In this document: one piece after another, positions 41,764-53,405 of the stretch
Layout of the letters: every line of letters begins with the position of its first letter
Numbering within the stretch: position 1 is the stretch's first letter
NCBI RefSeq assembly: GCF_000208865.1
Contig: NC_018390.1
Location: 3,924,270-3,988,269, forward strand
From: Neospora caninum Liverpool
Taxonomy: Eukaryota > Apicomplexa > Conoidasida > Eucoccidiorida > Sarcocystidae
DNA: 64,000 nt
Direction of reading: 5' to 3'
Position numbers and translations under genes: made by a program
Notes under the pieces: model-generated
What the model saw: only the letters and a program-made list of their open reading frames with translations
Databases searched by the model: none
Told to the model about the DNA's origin: nothing

Positions 41764-43817
41764 ACCGGTGCCTTCTCCGCTGTTTTCATGCGATTAAAAC
41801 GCCCTTAGGCTTCGACAACGACGACCGCGACGAATACGGGACAATTCCTGGATTGCGAACAAAACATTTTCTCGAGAAAAAAGGGGGAAAGTGTGGGGAG
41901 CGCGACGGTGAACATTCCGATTGTGCCATTCGTACGGGGCTGTCTCTTCGTTGTGCATGTCGTGACGGAAGCAAAATCCCTTTATCATGATGAAGAAAAG
42001 TTGGAAAAAACGGCCGTACTCGTCTCTTCCCCCGTAAAAACGTCGTTTCACTCCCGTTTCCCTTCGTGATAAGTCCTTTTCCGAATACATGGACCACTCA
42101 AAACAACAAACAAAGAAAATAAACTGGAATCGATGCATGTCTCCTGGCCCGTTCTCGCTCGTTCACGGCAAGCGCCAGGCGGTGTGCGCGGGTGTGTGAC
42201 GCGCTGTTCGGACACACGCTGTGGCGGCTCAGGACGGCCACAGGAATCGAACTTTTGCTGGAAGAACTACGTTCGAACAAGGAAGCTTCTATGAGGACAG
42301 AGTTGCTGACACAATGGAGAAAGACGTATTCGTGAAGTCTCCTTGGTGATATCCGCGGGAACGCGTAAACGTGGTGCGGTATACCTACCGCGGCCCCTCC
42401 TGGAAGCAGTTGCAAAACAGAATTTAAAACCGTGCTTGCAGTTTTTTTTCTGCTCGCGGTAGGCTGCTGGCCTACCAGTTACACTGCTGTGAGCAAGAAA
42501 ACTACATGCGAACTCTATTTCCTTCATCGTCGTGCCCCAGTGTCAATTACCGTGCTCGAGCCGGTTGTGCTTGTCTTGTGGAAGTTTCCTCGGTTCTGGT
42601 TCTCGTGTCTTCTCTGTCGTGACCCACGGTGGAGGGAAATACTCTGCGTAGTACTGGGGTTTACTTGGTCTTGTTTCTTACAGAAATTCTCGCATCGGAA
42701 GAGACCACAGGCAGAGTGACTCCGCTCACTACAAATCTTTCCCTCGGCAATTCTCTGAGAACAGAAAACGAGACGACGGCTTCCCTTGCCGTATTTTAAG
42801 TAGCATGTGACAATTGCTGAGCGGCTTTCAGGAAAAGGAAGCATCCTAACTACTCGCCCGCTTTTATAAACATTCGGTGCTGGAAATAAGAAGCAGCGGC
42901 GCTAAGGACTGCAGAAAGGCAGCAACTTCGGACAGCCTCTTTGAGTGACTGGTGACAGTGGTAGCACGCGACCATGTGCAGAGGTGTTTTCCGGGGGCAA
43001 CGACGGTGCTGTTCGCGTCTAACTCCCGAATCTGGACACTTCATCAATTTGGCAGCGAGACTGCATGATTCGGAAGACTATAGAATGGTAAATGGTAACA
43101 AGAAGAGAGGAGACGAAGCGAACCGGAGCTACTGAATCCGGTTTTTCTCCTACACCTCTGGGGCGAGGGACCGAAGGCGCTCTCCGTCCCCCAGGTTTTC
43201 GGTTGGTATGAACGGCAATCCCCGTTTTTCTGTGCCGCATTCTCTCTCATCCGAAAACACTTGCCGGAACTTCGGTGAACAACTACAATTCAGGAATGAG
43301 GGGAACGCTTCTGCCCGGTCGCCCTTTCCCTGCAGCTCCGAAAGGAAGCTTCGACGCTCAACCTCGATCTGTCCAAGCACAGCTGCGTCGAGCGAACGAG
43401 GCGTCGATTCTCGCGCTTTGGCTTCTGCCCCGAGCAGCGGCAATAACCTTCATCGTCCTTTCACATGTTCTCAAGCAGAGAAGCCTTTTCTCGCAAGGCT
43501 TCTGGGGTCAATTCTCCCCTTTAACGGCAGTTGTGGCAGACGGTTCTGTGCTGTGGGCATTCAAATTTCTGCTCGAAAGTTTTCTACAATTTCTGCTGCG
43601 CGGCAGTACATCTCTCGCGACAGAAAAAGTCGCGACCGCATGCAACAGCTGTTGCCCTTCCTTCGTCCTGAAACATCTCCATTTTCTCTCGAATTTTTTC
43701 CCTGCAGAAACGTCGCAAATCCACAGTTCCCTGCGTTCGGCCGTTTTTTGTTGAGCCTTGATTTCTTTTCTGTAGGTACACCACGCTGTTGCCCGTTCCT
43801 GCACAGTTGCTCTCCAG

Positions 43818-44612
43818 TTCCGAAAAATCGCGTGGTCATTTTGTGCACAACTTTCCGCTGTCTCGGTCAACAAGAAAGGAAATACATTCTGACAATCTGT
43901 ATTCAATGCAACCGTTCTTTCTGCCAACCTCTCTGACAGACATTTTCATGCGTATTCTGTCCACGGCAGCGTCTTGTATACAAATAGGCCATTTGATGTT
44001 CTGGGCCCAGTGCGGCATGTCCATTGTGGTCAACCATTCTTGACAGTTCCAAAGCTCATATCCGCTGGAACCTGCTCCATATCGTACCAGAGAGAGCGAG
44101 TCCTCGTTTAGAGGTGCGGCATCTTGAGCCTTCGCAGCCTCAGCCCCGTCTGCCGTCTCCGCCCTGTGCATACGTAGATTGTATAGACGTGGACATGCAG
44201 ATACGGAATATTTGTCGGTGGACGCAAAGCAGATGCATGTGGCACAAGTCTGTTTAGAGGTACATAGGCACATCTTCCGCCGCTCCATGTATGTGGTTTC
44301 ATGTTGTAGGAATGTGTACACGTCTAGGTGTGGATATCCAACTACAGTAGCAGTGAGGGTTGGCGCGACTTCAAATTTCAACCGCCAATGTGAAGCGCCT
44401 ACTTCCCTTCTCTTTTTGTGAACGCCCCTTTTCGTCTCTTCGTCCTCTCGCGCTACTGAGGGCGCTGTCGCCTCTCCTTTTATTTGGGCGTACGTCTGCA
44501 AAGACACGAGTTCTCTTAAGAATTTGTTTTCCTCTTAATCCTCTGGACATGAATTTGAAACGAAGCTATCTCCGGCGAACGCTTACCGCACGGGTCATTG
44601 CTTTTTCCCATT
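43818..44612 (-). CDS. Possible minus-strand multi-exon gene, weak
   Basis: Pieces suggest a short first exon beginning MGKSNDPCG at 44612 with a good donor (GTAAGC) near 44588. A block reads LNEDSLSLVRYGAGSSGYEL then CQEWLTTMDMPHWAQN (about 44125-43985), and a further block after an acceptor near 43863 reads CAQNDHAIFRNWRATVQER. Splice phases can be reconciled only with weak acceptors, and the 3' end is unclear; a frame at 43443-43150 could be a last exon. No family was recognised. An overlapping plus-strand frame (43208-43936) is an equally long alternative. Treat this as a hypothesis. Confidence 0.25.
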
Positions 44613-45134
44613 TCTTCTCCGTCAGCATCTGTTTGAGTGACGACCTGGTGGCTCTTGGAATCTCCGAGAATCCCGCAACTGGTTTGCTCAGCGTCGCTTC
44701 CCTCACCAGTTTCCTCTAGTCTTCGTTCTGAGCGTTTTCCCCGATTGTATAGGTTGTTGTTTCTGTGTATGGTGCTCACATCTTTTTCCTTGCCTCTGTG
44801 TCTACGAGGTGGTCGTGGGTTGCTCGAGCCAGGGGCCTTCGACCTCAAAGGCTCTCCCTCTTTTTTTAAACAAAGAAGTCTCCTGGCTCTGTACTCGTTT
44901 GTGCAGCTTGAGGTCTATCCACCTCACGTGTCTTCTGGCTGTCGTCCTCTCTCTTTGGACTCGTGTTCGCCGGGCCAGGCGGTGCACGGGTGCGAAGATA
45001 GTTTTTTTTCCATTCAGGAACAGGAAAAAAGAAAGGTCAACTGGAAAGAGAAGGAATGTACAGAAGGGAAGAAGTCCGGCACAGCGAGTCGACCGCGGGT
45101 GTGCTTTCGCTTGAGATTCCTTTCTCTGAGCAAC

Positions 45135-48113
45135 ATGGGAAGTGCCTTGAGCAGCGCCATTCAAAGCAGCCTGAGCATGTGCTGCAGTAAAAATGTCTAT
45201 CAGATTCGGGTGGCGGGTCCTGCCCAGGCAGGAAAGACGTCCATCATCAAGTGGATGAAGTACAGGCAATTCTTCAAGCTGACGCCCACTGAGGGTACGC
45301 AAGCATATCGGTGCATCGCCTTATGTGTGTCTGCACAGTGTCCGTATGCGACGCTCTTTTCCTCTGTGTTTCTCCGTATCGTTCTTCTGCAACTCTTCTT
45401 GCACGGAGTCGTCCCGCTGAAATCGCATCTAGGTTTTAGGCATGGCAAACGAGAAGGTGTAGGTAGAGAAGACGCAAGGGCTCGTGAACGAGGATGCAGA
45501 GGGAGCACGTATGAGGCAAAATCGATGCGCGCTTGTGCAGCTGTGTGGCCCAGTATTAGCACAAGTGGGCACGTACCTCTATCTGTCCGGTAGATGGCGA
45601 CAGAGCGGTGCATACGAATGCATTTGTATACGTGTATTTATTTGCATGCCTGCCCAGACAGATATTATTTCCGGTTGAGAGGTGCCAACTGCCTACGCAA
45701 AAAGTGTGCGACTTGGTGAAGTGTAAAAGAGAAGCCATTGCTCCTCATTCGTGCATAACGGGAGTGGTTGTTTATAAGCGTTAGAATAATCACGTTTTAC
45801 TGCAAGGAAGAGGAATCATGAATCTTACCACTCTATCGCCTTTTCTGTGTGTTTGAGGCAGGCCTAGAAGTCGACCGAGTCGACTATCCCGACACCGCCC
45901 TTGTCATGTGGGATACGCGGCAACACTTCGAGGATATGGTATGTTCTGGCCCCACTGTTAATGCGGCGCCGCTGAAGGGGGCGTGTATGTTCGCCCAATT
46001 TCTGGAAGTCCTCTTATATTTCGCCGATCAATCCTGAATGGGACATGGTGTGGAGTGCATTTTGCACTATAAAGTGGGCAGATTATGGTGCAGTGCCGAG
46101 GCAGGTCTACCACTCAGCAGACAGTATATGCACTTGTTCCAGAAGCAGGTGCGCGCTCCTTCCACGACCATGCCCTGCCGGTGGTTCCAGTACGTACGTT
46201 TTATTTCTGGTCCGTCGTAATTGCTTGAATATATGAATATATATACACATGTATTAATGCATACACGTATATGCGAACGTCAAGGCAAACGGTCAGCATG
46301 CATAGGTACATACATGTACATATATGTATATATATGAATGTGTGAATGTGGTCACGGAGTATCCGTTTCAAATCCAAATATCTGCATAGGTATATGTGTG
46401 CTTGTACACGCTGTTCTCTTTGCCCCAGCGCTCTAGGACCCTTGACGTACGCCAATTGAGCCACCGTTGCAAGTGTTTTTGTGCTATTCTGGTCATCAGG
46501 TCCGTCCACATCACCTCGATATTAGAGGAATTATCTACGTCGTGGATAGCTCTGATCCCGGTCGGCTGCGAATCGGTGAGTTTCCCCAAGTAGAGGACCA
46601 CCGCCGAAGCTGTTCTCCAAGAGCGTTATTCGGCTTCGGCAACAGCTTCACTCATTTTGTCTCTTCGGATACGAGCCATGTATTCTCAGGTAGAGTTGGT
46701 GCTGTAGTTTGGTGAAACTTTCGATCTACATATTAGGATCGCGGTGCGCGTGGTCTTGTCTTTATGCTTCGCACTGTCTCTCTCGCCCATGCAAATGCTG
46801 AAGGGGATCGGACGGGTGGTGGCTGCCTTTTGGTTCCTGCCGGTATGATAATTTTTTCAGTGACCGTTTTGCACCGTTTGGCTATGTCTCGCTTTTGTGA
46901 CAGCAACTCGGGCGCTGGACAGGCTGTTGCGCGATCTCCCCGACGCCGGCGTCCTTTTGGTCTTCGCGGCGAAGCAGGATCGGCCTGGGGCTATGCCCGT
47001 AGCAGACATCCAGCACCAGCTGCAACTCCAGCAGTTGGTTGACAAAGAGTGGTGAGAATATAACGGAGCTCACCGTTCACTGTCACGCCAGTGCGCCGCC
47101 CCTACACAGCGGGCGGCTTTGCGTGAGAAGGCCTGAGACGGGAGGCATCTGCAAGTGGTCTTGTGTCGGGTATTTAGGTCTCTAGTACTTTGCTGAACAG
47201 AGACATGGAAAGAAGAAAAAACCGCAGAACCTGGTAGCCGTTCTATCTCCTGTTCGAAGCGGTGCAAAATGCCAGCGGATACAGCGTCAAGATGATCTGC
47301 CGCTCGTAGCGGCTCTCTTCTACTTCACAAAGCTGGCAGAAGCATGTCCGTCTCCGGCATAGTGAAGGGCCCGCCTGTTTTTTATTCACGTTTCACCCAG
47401 TCTTCTCCCACGGCAAAGTACGGCAAGAACGTACGGTTCTGGCCAGTAGGATCATAAAATACCGAGGAAGCACGGCAACTCGGACAGGGAGGCGCTGATA
47501 AATCTATTGCGTCACCTGCTGGTTCTGCACGCAACGCCCATGATCCATCACGCGTGGCAAGAGAAATGTAATCACCAGATCCAGCGCCTGCTTACTACCC
47601 TCACTGACTGTAAACAGGGGCGCGGATGAGTGGCGTCAACCAGCCGCGAAAACTGAAGACCGAAATTCTCGGAAAGCGCGTTGCCATTCCTCGATAGTTA
47701 CCTTGTTTTCGATGGCAGATGCTGTGGGCAGGAATGCGTCGTTGGCAGCGCCTCCGGTTGTCCTCGTCCCACGTTTGCCTGTTTTCTCATTTCTGTCCAG
47801 GACTGCGGTTGCCATTTCAGACGCCTCTTGTTATTGCCCGTGGTAGAGTGCCAAGATCTTCGAGTGCCGTATCAGTCGCATGAGGATTATCCTCCATCGG
47901 ATCGGCTTGCGTGATTGTGAATAGATGAGGGTCTTCGCTTCCCGCGTTTCTTGTGTTTTTTTCAGCGGCGTCTTCGCGTGTAGCGCTAAGACTGGCGAAG
48001 GGATTGACGAAGGGATCGCATGGCTGGTGCGGCAGCTACGACAACAAGACGGCACGGGATGCTGCTCCTCTGATCAAGCAATACCTTGTTTTTTGCAGCA
48101 GGTGCCGTCGTGA
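45135..48113 (+). CDS. Divergent ARF-like small GTPase, probably N-myristoylated, 5 exons
   Basis: Exons: 45135-45294, 45862-45938, 46500-46575, 46904-47051, 47966-48113. All are GT..AG and in phase, giving 202 residues. The N-terminus MGSALSSAI fits the N-myristoylation pattern (Gly2, Ser6), with a Cys-Cys pair at about 17-18 as possible palmitoylation sites. The P-loop is intact (GPAQAGKTS) and switch I keeps T-P-T-E-G. Family features follow: the IIYVVDSSDPGRL strand and CSAKTGEGIDEGIAWL (SAK motif and last helix). Two hallmark sites deviate. The WDxGGQ motif of switch II reads W-D-T-R-Q-H (45909 onward), so the Gly-Gly-Gln triad that senses and hydrolyses GTP is lost. NKQD reads A-K-Q-D (46969-46980). 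The Cys-rich tail (DGTGCCSSDQ) is longer than in ARFs. It is likely a membrane-bound ARL-type switch with altered cycling; the pathway is unknown. Confidence 0.85.
46226..46340. repeat. ATATAC/TATG-type microsatellites in an ARF-like gene intron
   Basis: Several interrupted TA, TATG and TACA runs lie in the intron between exons 2 and 3. Confidence 0.8.
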
Positions 48114-48944
48114 AGAGACGAAATACTTTCTTTTTGGAGACAACGTCGAGTGTGGCTACACGTTCTCTTGTAGAGAACGAGAGAACGCTGTTTTGTCAGA
48201 GGTGTTTGTGCTCAGTCGGCAGACCAGGCGATGACCGCTGAGGCGAGTGACGGTCTAGACTCACGCCGCTGGTTCCCAGGTGGAACGACTTCCGAACCCC
48301 CAAAATAGACTGGTACAAAGAAGTTACCATATCCTCCGTACAAAGCCGGCACCGCAGATTGCCTCTTTGTCATCGCATGCATGTATGCATGTCCATTTTG
48401 CAACGTATAATTCTCTCTATTTATGTATATAGGTAGTAACGTCTCGCTGGAAGCAAAGAAGCACTACACAGTTCAGTACCTGTACGTACTCCTGCAATTT
48501 AGTAGTGCGGTGCCCGTTACTTTCGGTGGGTGGCTCTCACATTTGAGTCGTAGTGCATGTGAAAAGAAGCGATAAGAGTGGTGGTGTTCGGCAGCACAGG
48601 CGTGATAGGTGGAACCACCGTGTCCGTGCGCTCCAGCATTCTCCGGCACTGACGTCTATTCCTTTTTCACATCCCCGCTCATCCGTCGCCTCGGGAGAAT
48701 GAAAACGCCACCGCAGTTTGCGTCCGGAGACCTTGGCGACTGAACGATACTGTGTTCCGCCGGAAAAGTCAGGTGCATTCTTGGAGGGTTGTCCGTGGGG
48801 CGTGTCCACGTGCATGCTTTTGGCGTTGTCGCCGGATACACGGCACACAGGTGGCAACGGGGTAACTGGCGGGAGATCGTTCCATTTTCCTGAGGAAGAG
48901 CAGGCGAAACGACCTTGCCGTATTCCAGGCGTATCAACGTGACT

Positions 48945-48980
48945 ATAACATCATATATATTAATGCATATATATATCAAA
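48945..48980. repeat. TA-rich microsatellite
   Basis: CATATATAT and GCATATATATATC units lie in intergenic sequence. Confidence 0.8.
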
Positions 48981-49210
48981 ATACGTCCATACCTTTGCAT
49001 AACTGCACATCTGCATCTTTATAGAGACATTTGCACGTGTATGTATATAAAGCTAGACGCGCGTGTGTGCATCCATGCATGTAAATCTACAGCCAAATAG
49101 ACGTATTGTTAGATAGAACATATCTGTATCTTGTGTATAAATGTATTTTTGTACTGGATATTTACACATAACCGTATGCCTTCAACGAAACTGCTGGTAG
49201 CTGTGAGGAT

Positions 49211-49771
49211 CTACTGAGTGACGGGTGCTAGGAAAGGAAATTCCAATTGGAAAAGATTCTGTGAAAGTCCATCGCCGCGGTTTTTGAAGGCATTCATGCT
49301 GGTGGCTTGATAGAAAGCGTTTTTCTCAGGTGGCACCGGCGAGTAACGATATGGTAACCGGACAGATGGACCTTTCGCGTATTTCATGCTCTGTGGAAGG
49401 AAAGTGCAAGGACCATGTGTCACACGTTCGGGCCTTTGTCTCGTGGCCGTATGTGAGATCTCATTCGGCCGTGGAGAAAGAGGCCCCGTTTTGGCGTTTT
49501 GTTCGAACAAACTTTTGTGTGCGCTGTGCGAGTATCTCCGTCTTTGTTGGATTTCGGTTTCAGAAAAAGGCTTCAGTGCGCACGAATTTGAAAAGGTTTC
49601 CCCAAGACTTCTGGTTTGTCGATTGTCCTCTGAAGTATCTGGCTTCTCCGGAGGAAGGGGTCTACTTGCGAGTGTACACCCCTTCCAGGATTTTGAAAAC
49701 TCATCCAGGCCCTTGATAAAGCTATATGTGATGGACGTAGACAGGTAGCGCCTGCACCATTTTGTGAACAT
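49211..49771 (-). CDS. Uncertain single-exon ORF, 186 residues
   Basis: A minus-strand frame opens with an ATG at 49769-49771 and ends at TGA. It is unusually long for this AT-richer stretch. The product is polar and basic with many Ser/Pro/Arg (LPPEKPDTSEDNRQTRS; SPRPNEISHTATRQRPERV) and has no leader, membrane segment or cysteine pattern. A 128-codon plus-strand frame overlaps it. There is no domain and no neighbouring exon, so it may be chance, a 3' exon of an unseen gene, or a small disordered protein. Confidence 0.3.
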   Translation of the reverse strand: MFTKWCRRYLSTSITYSFIKGLDEFSKSWKGCTLASRPLPPEKPDTSEDNRQTRSLGETFSNSCALKPFSETEIQQRRRYSHSAHKSLFEQNAKTGPLSPRPNEISHTATRQRPERVTHGPCTFLPQSMKYAKGPSVRLPYRYSPVPPEKNAFYQATSMNAFKNRGDGLSQNLFQLEFPFLAPVTQ

Positions 49772-50725
49772 GGCTGAAACTAGACAATGAAAGGATTGTG
49801 AACGGCCAGCATGTGACTTTCACGACAACGCAGCACAATCAGAAGCTATATTTTTTTGATCGCAGGAACGTCGAATTGACAGCAGTGTGCGGACTAAAGT
49901 TTTCGAGGCGAAAGAGGTTGTATCTTATCATACCGCGATTTACTGTAGCTAGAGCCACACACTCACGCGTGCTTGAACACTTTTTATGAAGTCTGATAGG
50001 GGTCCTATCGTCAGGTTGGCTTTCTTGCGGTGTTTCGTTCGAAGACTCACTCGCCATAATGAGAGTGAGCGCAACTGGATTGACTTAGAGGAGCCTATCT
50101 GTCCTGGAGATAGTGTAACAACGGCTGTTTTACTTCCTGGCCGCAGCTATGGAGCAATTGTGGAAAACGCGAATTCGTATTGGCTCGGAGTCAGCAGTTA
50201 GAGGATTCCGTGCTGCTCGTTTAGTCCATCAATATCCCCCTTGTGCGCTATTTAATCTGCGTACTCCGAGAAGGAATTTAGGACTGCCCATCACAGTGCG
50301 CGTTCCAATATGCACATTTGGCTGCTCTATGTGTTCGCTCCATCAACTAACGCCGTGGAGGCATTCATAGGAAGGACGTCGTTCCAACTGGCCTGCAGGA
50401 CGGCAGCTTTATTAACGTTCAGTCCGGTTCTTCCAACACAACAGAGCGGGATCAAACGCGAGCTCGAGCTTGTACGTGTTTTCCTACGACAAGCACAGGG
50501 TAGGGGGAACATGAATCTCTCCATGGGTGTCCCTGGGGGAGGCATTTGCACCCTACGATTGTTGCTACACAAAATACTTGTAGTTTTACTATAAACTAAG
50601 GCAATCGGCGAGGGCAACTTCAGGGAAGCCTATGCTTGATCCGGCGGCTGTGAAGCACGGGTCCTGCTCACGTTGCTGGTGTGTGTTGGACTTCGGTTGG
50701 TACTAGCATTTTACGCTCTTCGCAG

Positions 50726-53405
50726 GTGATAATCTTTGAGGAGACAGGAACCTGCGTAGCCGCTGTTGAGGTCCCGCCGGGACCTTATAATGCTCCTTGT
50801 GGCAGAGAGTTATACACGGGATAGTCAGATGACTTTAAGGGATTTGGCTGGGGGACACCTCGAGGAGTACTTTTGGAAATCGCACACAGGGTGCCTGCAA
50901 CGCCCACATTTCCTACTACCTTATGTCAGTCTTCAGCGGGAACCGCTACGAGTAGGCCTACGACTTTTGCCTGTTTCGAACGAACTACAAGACAGGGGGC
51001 AACAAAGATAAATGAAAAGACGAGGTCAGTTCGGGCAAACCGGAAAGCCGCTAGGACGGGCACAGCGGCTACCACGAAAAACCGGGCGTGCAGCCAGAAC
51101 ACCTAAATTAACAGAGCTTTGCAGATCCTACAGGGCTCTTCTGAGCACACCCTTTCCAGCTGTTAAATATCCGGGATGTGTGAATGTCAACCGACGCCTA
51201 CAGAATTTTACAGGCATGGTGAGGCGGTGTAGCCTGGCTTTTTTCTAGCAGCAGCGGGACAGAACAAAAACCGCATGCGACAGCGGTGTTTTCTTGCCTC
51301 CTCTGGCTCTCCCATGAGTTTACTTCAGCTCCACTGGAGCGTCTCCACGTCTACACCACACTGGGCTGTTCAAGACGGCATATTTCGCTAAGGCCCACAG
51401 TTTTTTGATGGCACGTGAGGGGCCCCTCTAATGCAAATCAGTATGTCGAAACAAGTTATCCTGTCCGATGTAACGGTGTTTTGCAGTTCAAAATGCAGGT
51501 TTCACCTTTTCATGACTGGCATTTTCGAATTATGTTTCCAATCTGATTCGGGTCCCGTCCATTTTCATGGTGCGAGTAGGTATGCGGTGCGTGTACCAAA
51601 AGTGGTTGAGGGGCAAGACATCTCATCTGGAAAGGAGCATCGATCACACTACAGTTCCACTGGAGAAAGACGGATGGAGGAGGCTGGCTTTGTCATTACC
51701 TGGGTCTAGTGCGAACTGGCACCTGCCTGCTGTTTCGTCACCGAAAGGCAACAGGGCTTCGAGCGCAGAACCTCAGGCTGCAACTGCTAGAAAAGTGAAC
51801 ACGGTTGGCCGAGCTGGTGTATGTAACACTGCAGAAGACGACAGGTCTCAACAAAGAGCAGGAGTGAGCTTGGTTGGCTCTTCCTGAGTTCCGCGTTGTA
51901 TAAAATAGCCACGAGGCGAACATAGGCCACCGACCCGCCCTGAACGTTCAAATCAACATGCCAAATCAGGGGTCTCTACAAATCCCGTGCACACTAAAAG
52001 ACACGTCGTTCCTTACAGTACCTGTTCCCCACGCCGCTGGAGGACCCACAGCTGAGGAGACAAGTGTGAGTTTTCCAAAAGGAAAAAAACGCACATGACC
52101 AATGAACTACTCGCGGATACGCCCTACAAAGGGTAAAGCTCCGCGCCCCCCGTGCAAACTGGAAAAACAGTTGTCGCTCGCCGCAGTTGCTAGATGCGTC
52201 CCCTTTCCACAACACTCTGTGTTCATGATTTGCCTCCTCGCTGCCTGGCTTGCTGGCAGCAGACGCGTTCTGCCTTGGCAGTCAAATATTGCTCCCGTAA
52301 TACCTGGAAGAGGAAAGCGATATGAGTACCAGTCGGAGAAGCGCGTCGAGGCGAGGCTTGTCGTCGTCTCCCGCCGCCTCTCAGTTCTGCGGTGAAAACC
52401 CTGAAGGGCGCTACGGGCATCCCAGGAGAACGAGCAATAACGTTGGCGGCTGGAGAGCCAGCGATGATTTCGGGTGGACGGAACGAAACTTGTTTGACGT
52501 TTTTCTTGTCCTTACCAAAATTCCTCTGGCACCCGAGGAACTTGAGTATCGGGAGAGGCAGCATGGAGTTGCGGATCCTCCCCCCTCAACGATCGTTACG
52601 AAACCTCGAGCGAAAGTTGCAGTCATGGGGCCTCTTCCGAAGGCAACAGCGCCGCCTCATCCTTCGAAAATTAATGTTGACAAGGTGGCACCAACGAGGG
52701 CTTTCGAAGAAGAGAGCCGAGAACCAACAGATGTGCGTGAAACACAACGCTGGTCGGCATCTGGCATCTGCTTCACTGATATGCATTGTGCAGATCCGTG
52801 TAACTAGTGGAAGAACGAACAACTGTGGGGCTCTTACTACACTGCCCAAATTTCATTGACTTTTGCTCTTGTTTGTTTACCGTAGCTGCTGGTACATCGT
52901 TATGCGCTATTTCCTTAACGAAAGGTCTCCACGGTGGCGTACGTTGAAGGTTTTTGACAGTCGTAACGAGAAGACCGCGACGTTCTTCAACCAATAGTGG
53001 TGCAAAACATATCTCCTTGAGGAGGAAATATATGTTGTCGTTGCTTTTGCGACACAGCACACCGGCCATATGCAACAGGACTCTCGGTCCTCTCACCTGT
53101 AAATGATATTTTCGCGCGAGGCGACGCCAATTCAAACCCTGACTCAATCTGGGCATCGTTCGTCATCGTTCATGCACATTGATACGCCAGCTAAATGTCT
53201 TCGGTGTGGAGCTCTGCTGATCTTTCTCAGTTAACGCAGCATTCTGCGCGGAGATTCGCAGCCATTTCCTCCACGTTGGCTTTCGCACTGACGAACGGCT
53301 TGTGTGCTTGCGAATCGGATTCGTTCCCAGTGTTCTAAGCGGCTACGTGCGCCTCAGCGATTCGGAGATCATGCTGGTGACTACGCTTCTTCTGCCACTC
53401 TTCAG
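50726..53405 (+). other. Probable upstream exons of the NPHP4-like gene, not resolved
   Basis: Several protein-like stretches occur in one orientation. They are VIIFEETGTCVAAVEVPPGP at 50726-50785 after a good acceptor (TTCGCAG), TNELLADTPYK near 52100-52132 before a GTAAAG donor, VKTLKGATGIPGERAITLAA from 52392, and LFDVFLVLTKIPLAPEELEY near 52491-52550 in another frame. They resemble MSP-like or linker segments preceding the C-terminal exons, but I could not find a phase-consistent chain. The order and exact boundaries are therefore left open. Confidence 0.35.

Larger units (their letters stand above)
41285..45134. other. Region between the 807-residue gene and the ARF-like gene
   Basis: It contains the purine-rich promoter block, then about 1 kb with no coding signal. 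From 43.1 to 44.8 kb several moderate frames lie on both strands; a weak minus-strand candidate is listed separately. No RNA gene was recognised. Confidence 0.45.
48114..50725. other. 2.6 kb region, mostly without a supported gene
   Basis: It contains TA/TATG microsatellites at 48945-49055 and one minus-strand frame (49211-49771, listed separately). Frames at 49986-50201 (+), containing a segment ICPGDSVTTAVLLPGRSYG, could be an exon of the large downstream gene but have no clear splice partner. Confidence 0.4.

Noticed and set aside
43208..43936. 242-codon plus-strand frame
   Set aside because: No leader, domain or splice partner; competing minus-strand frames cover the same bases.
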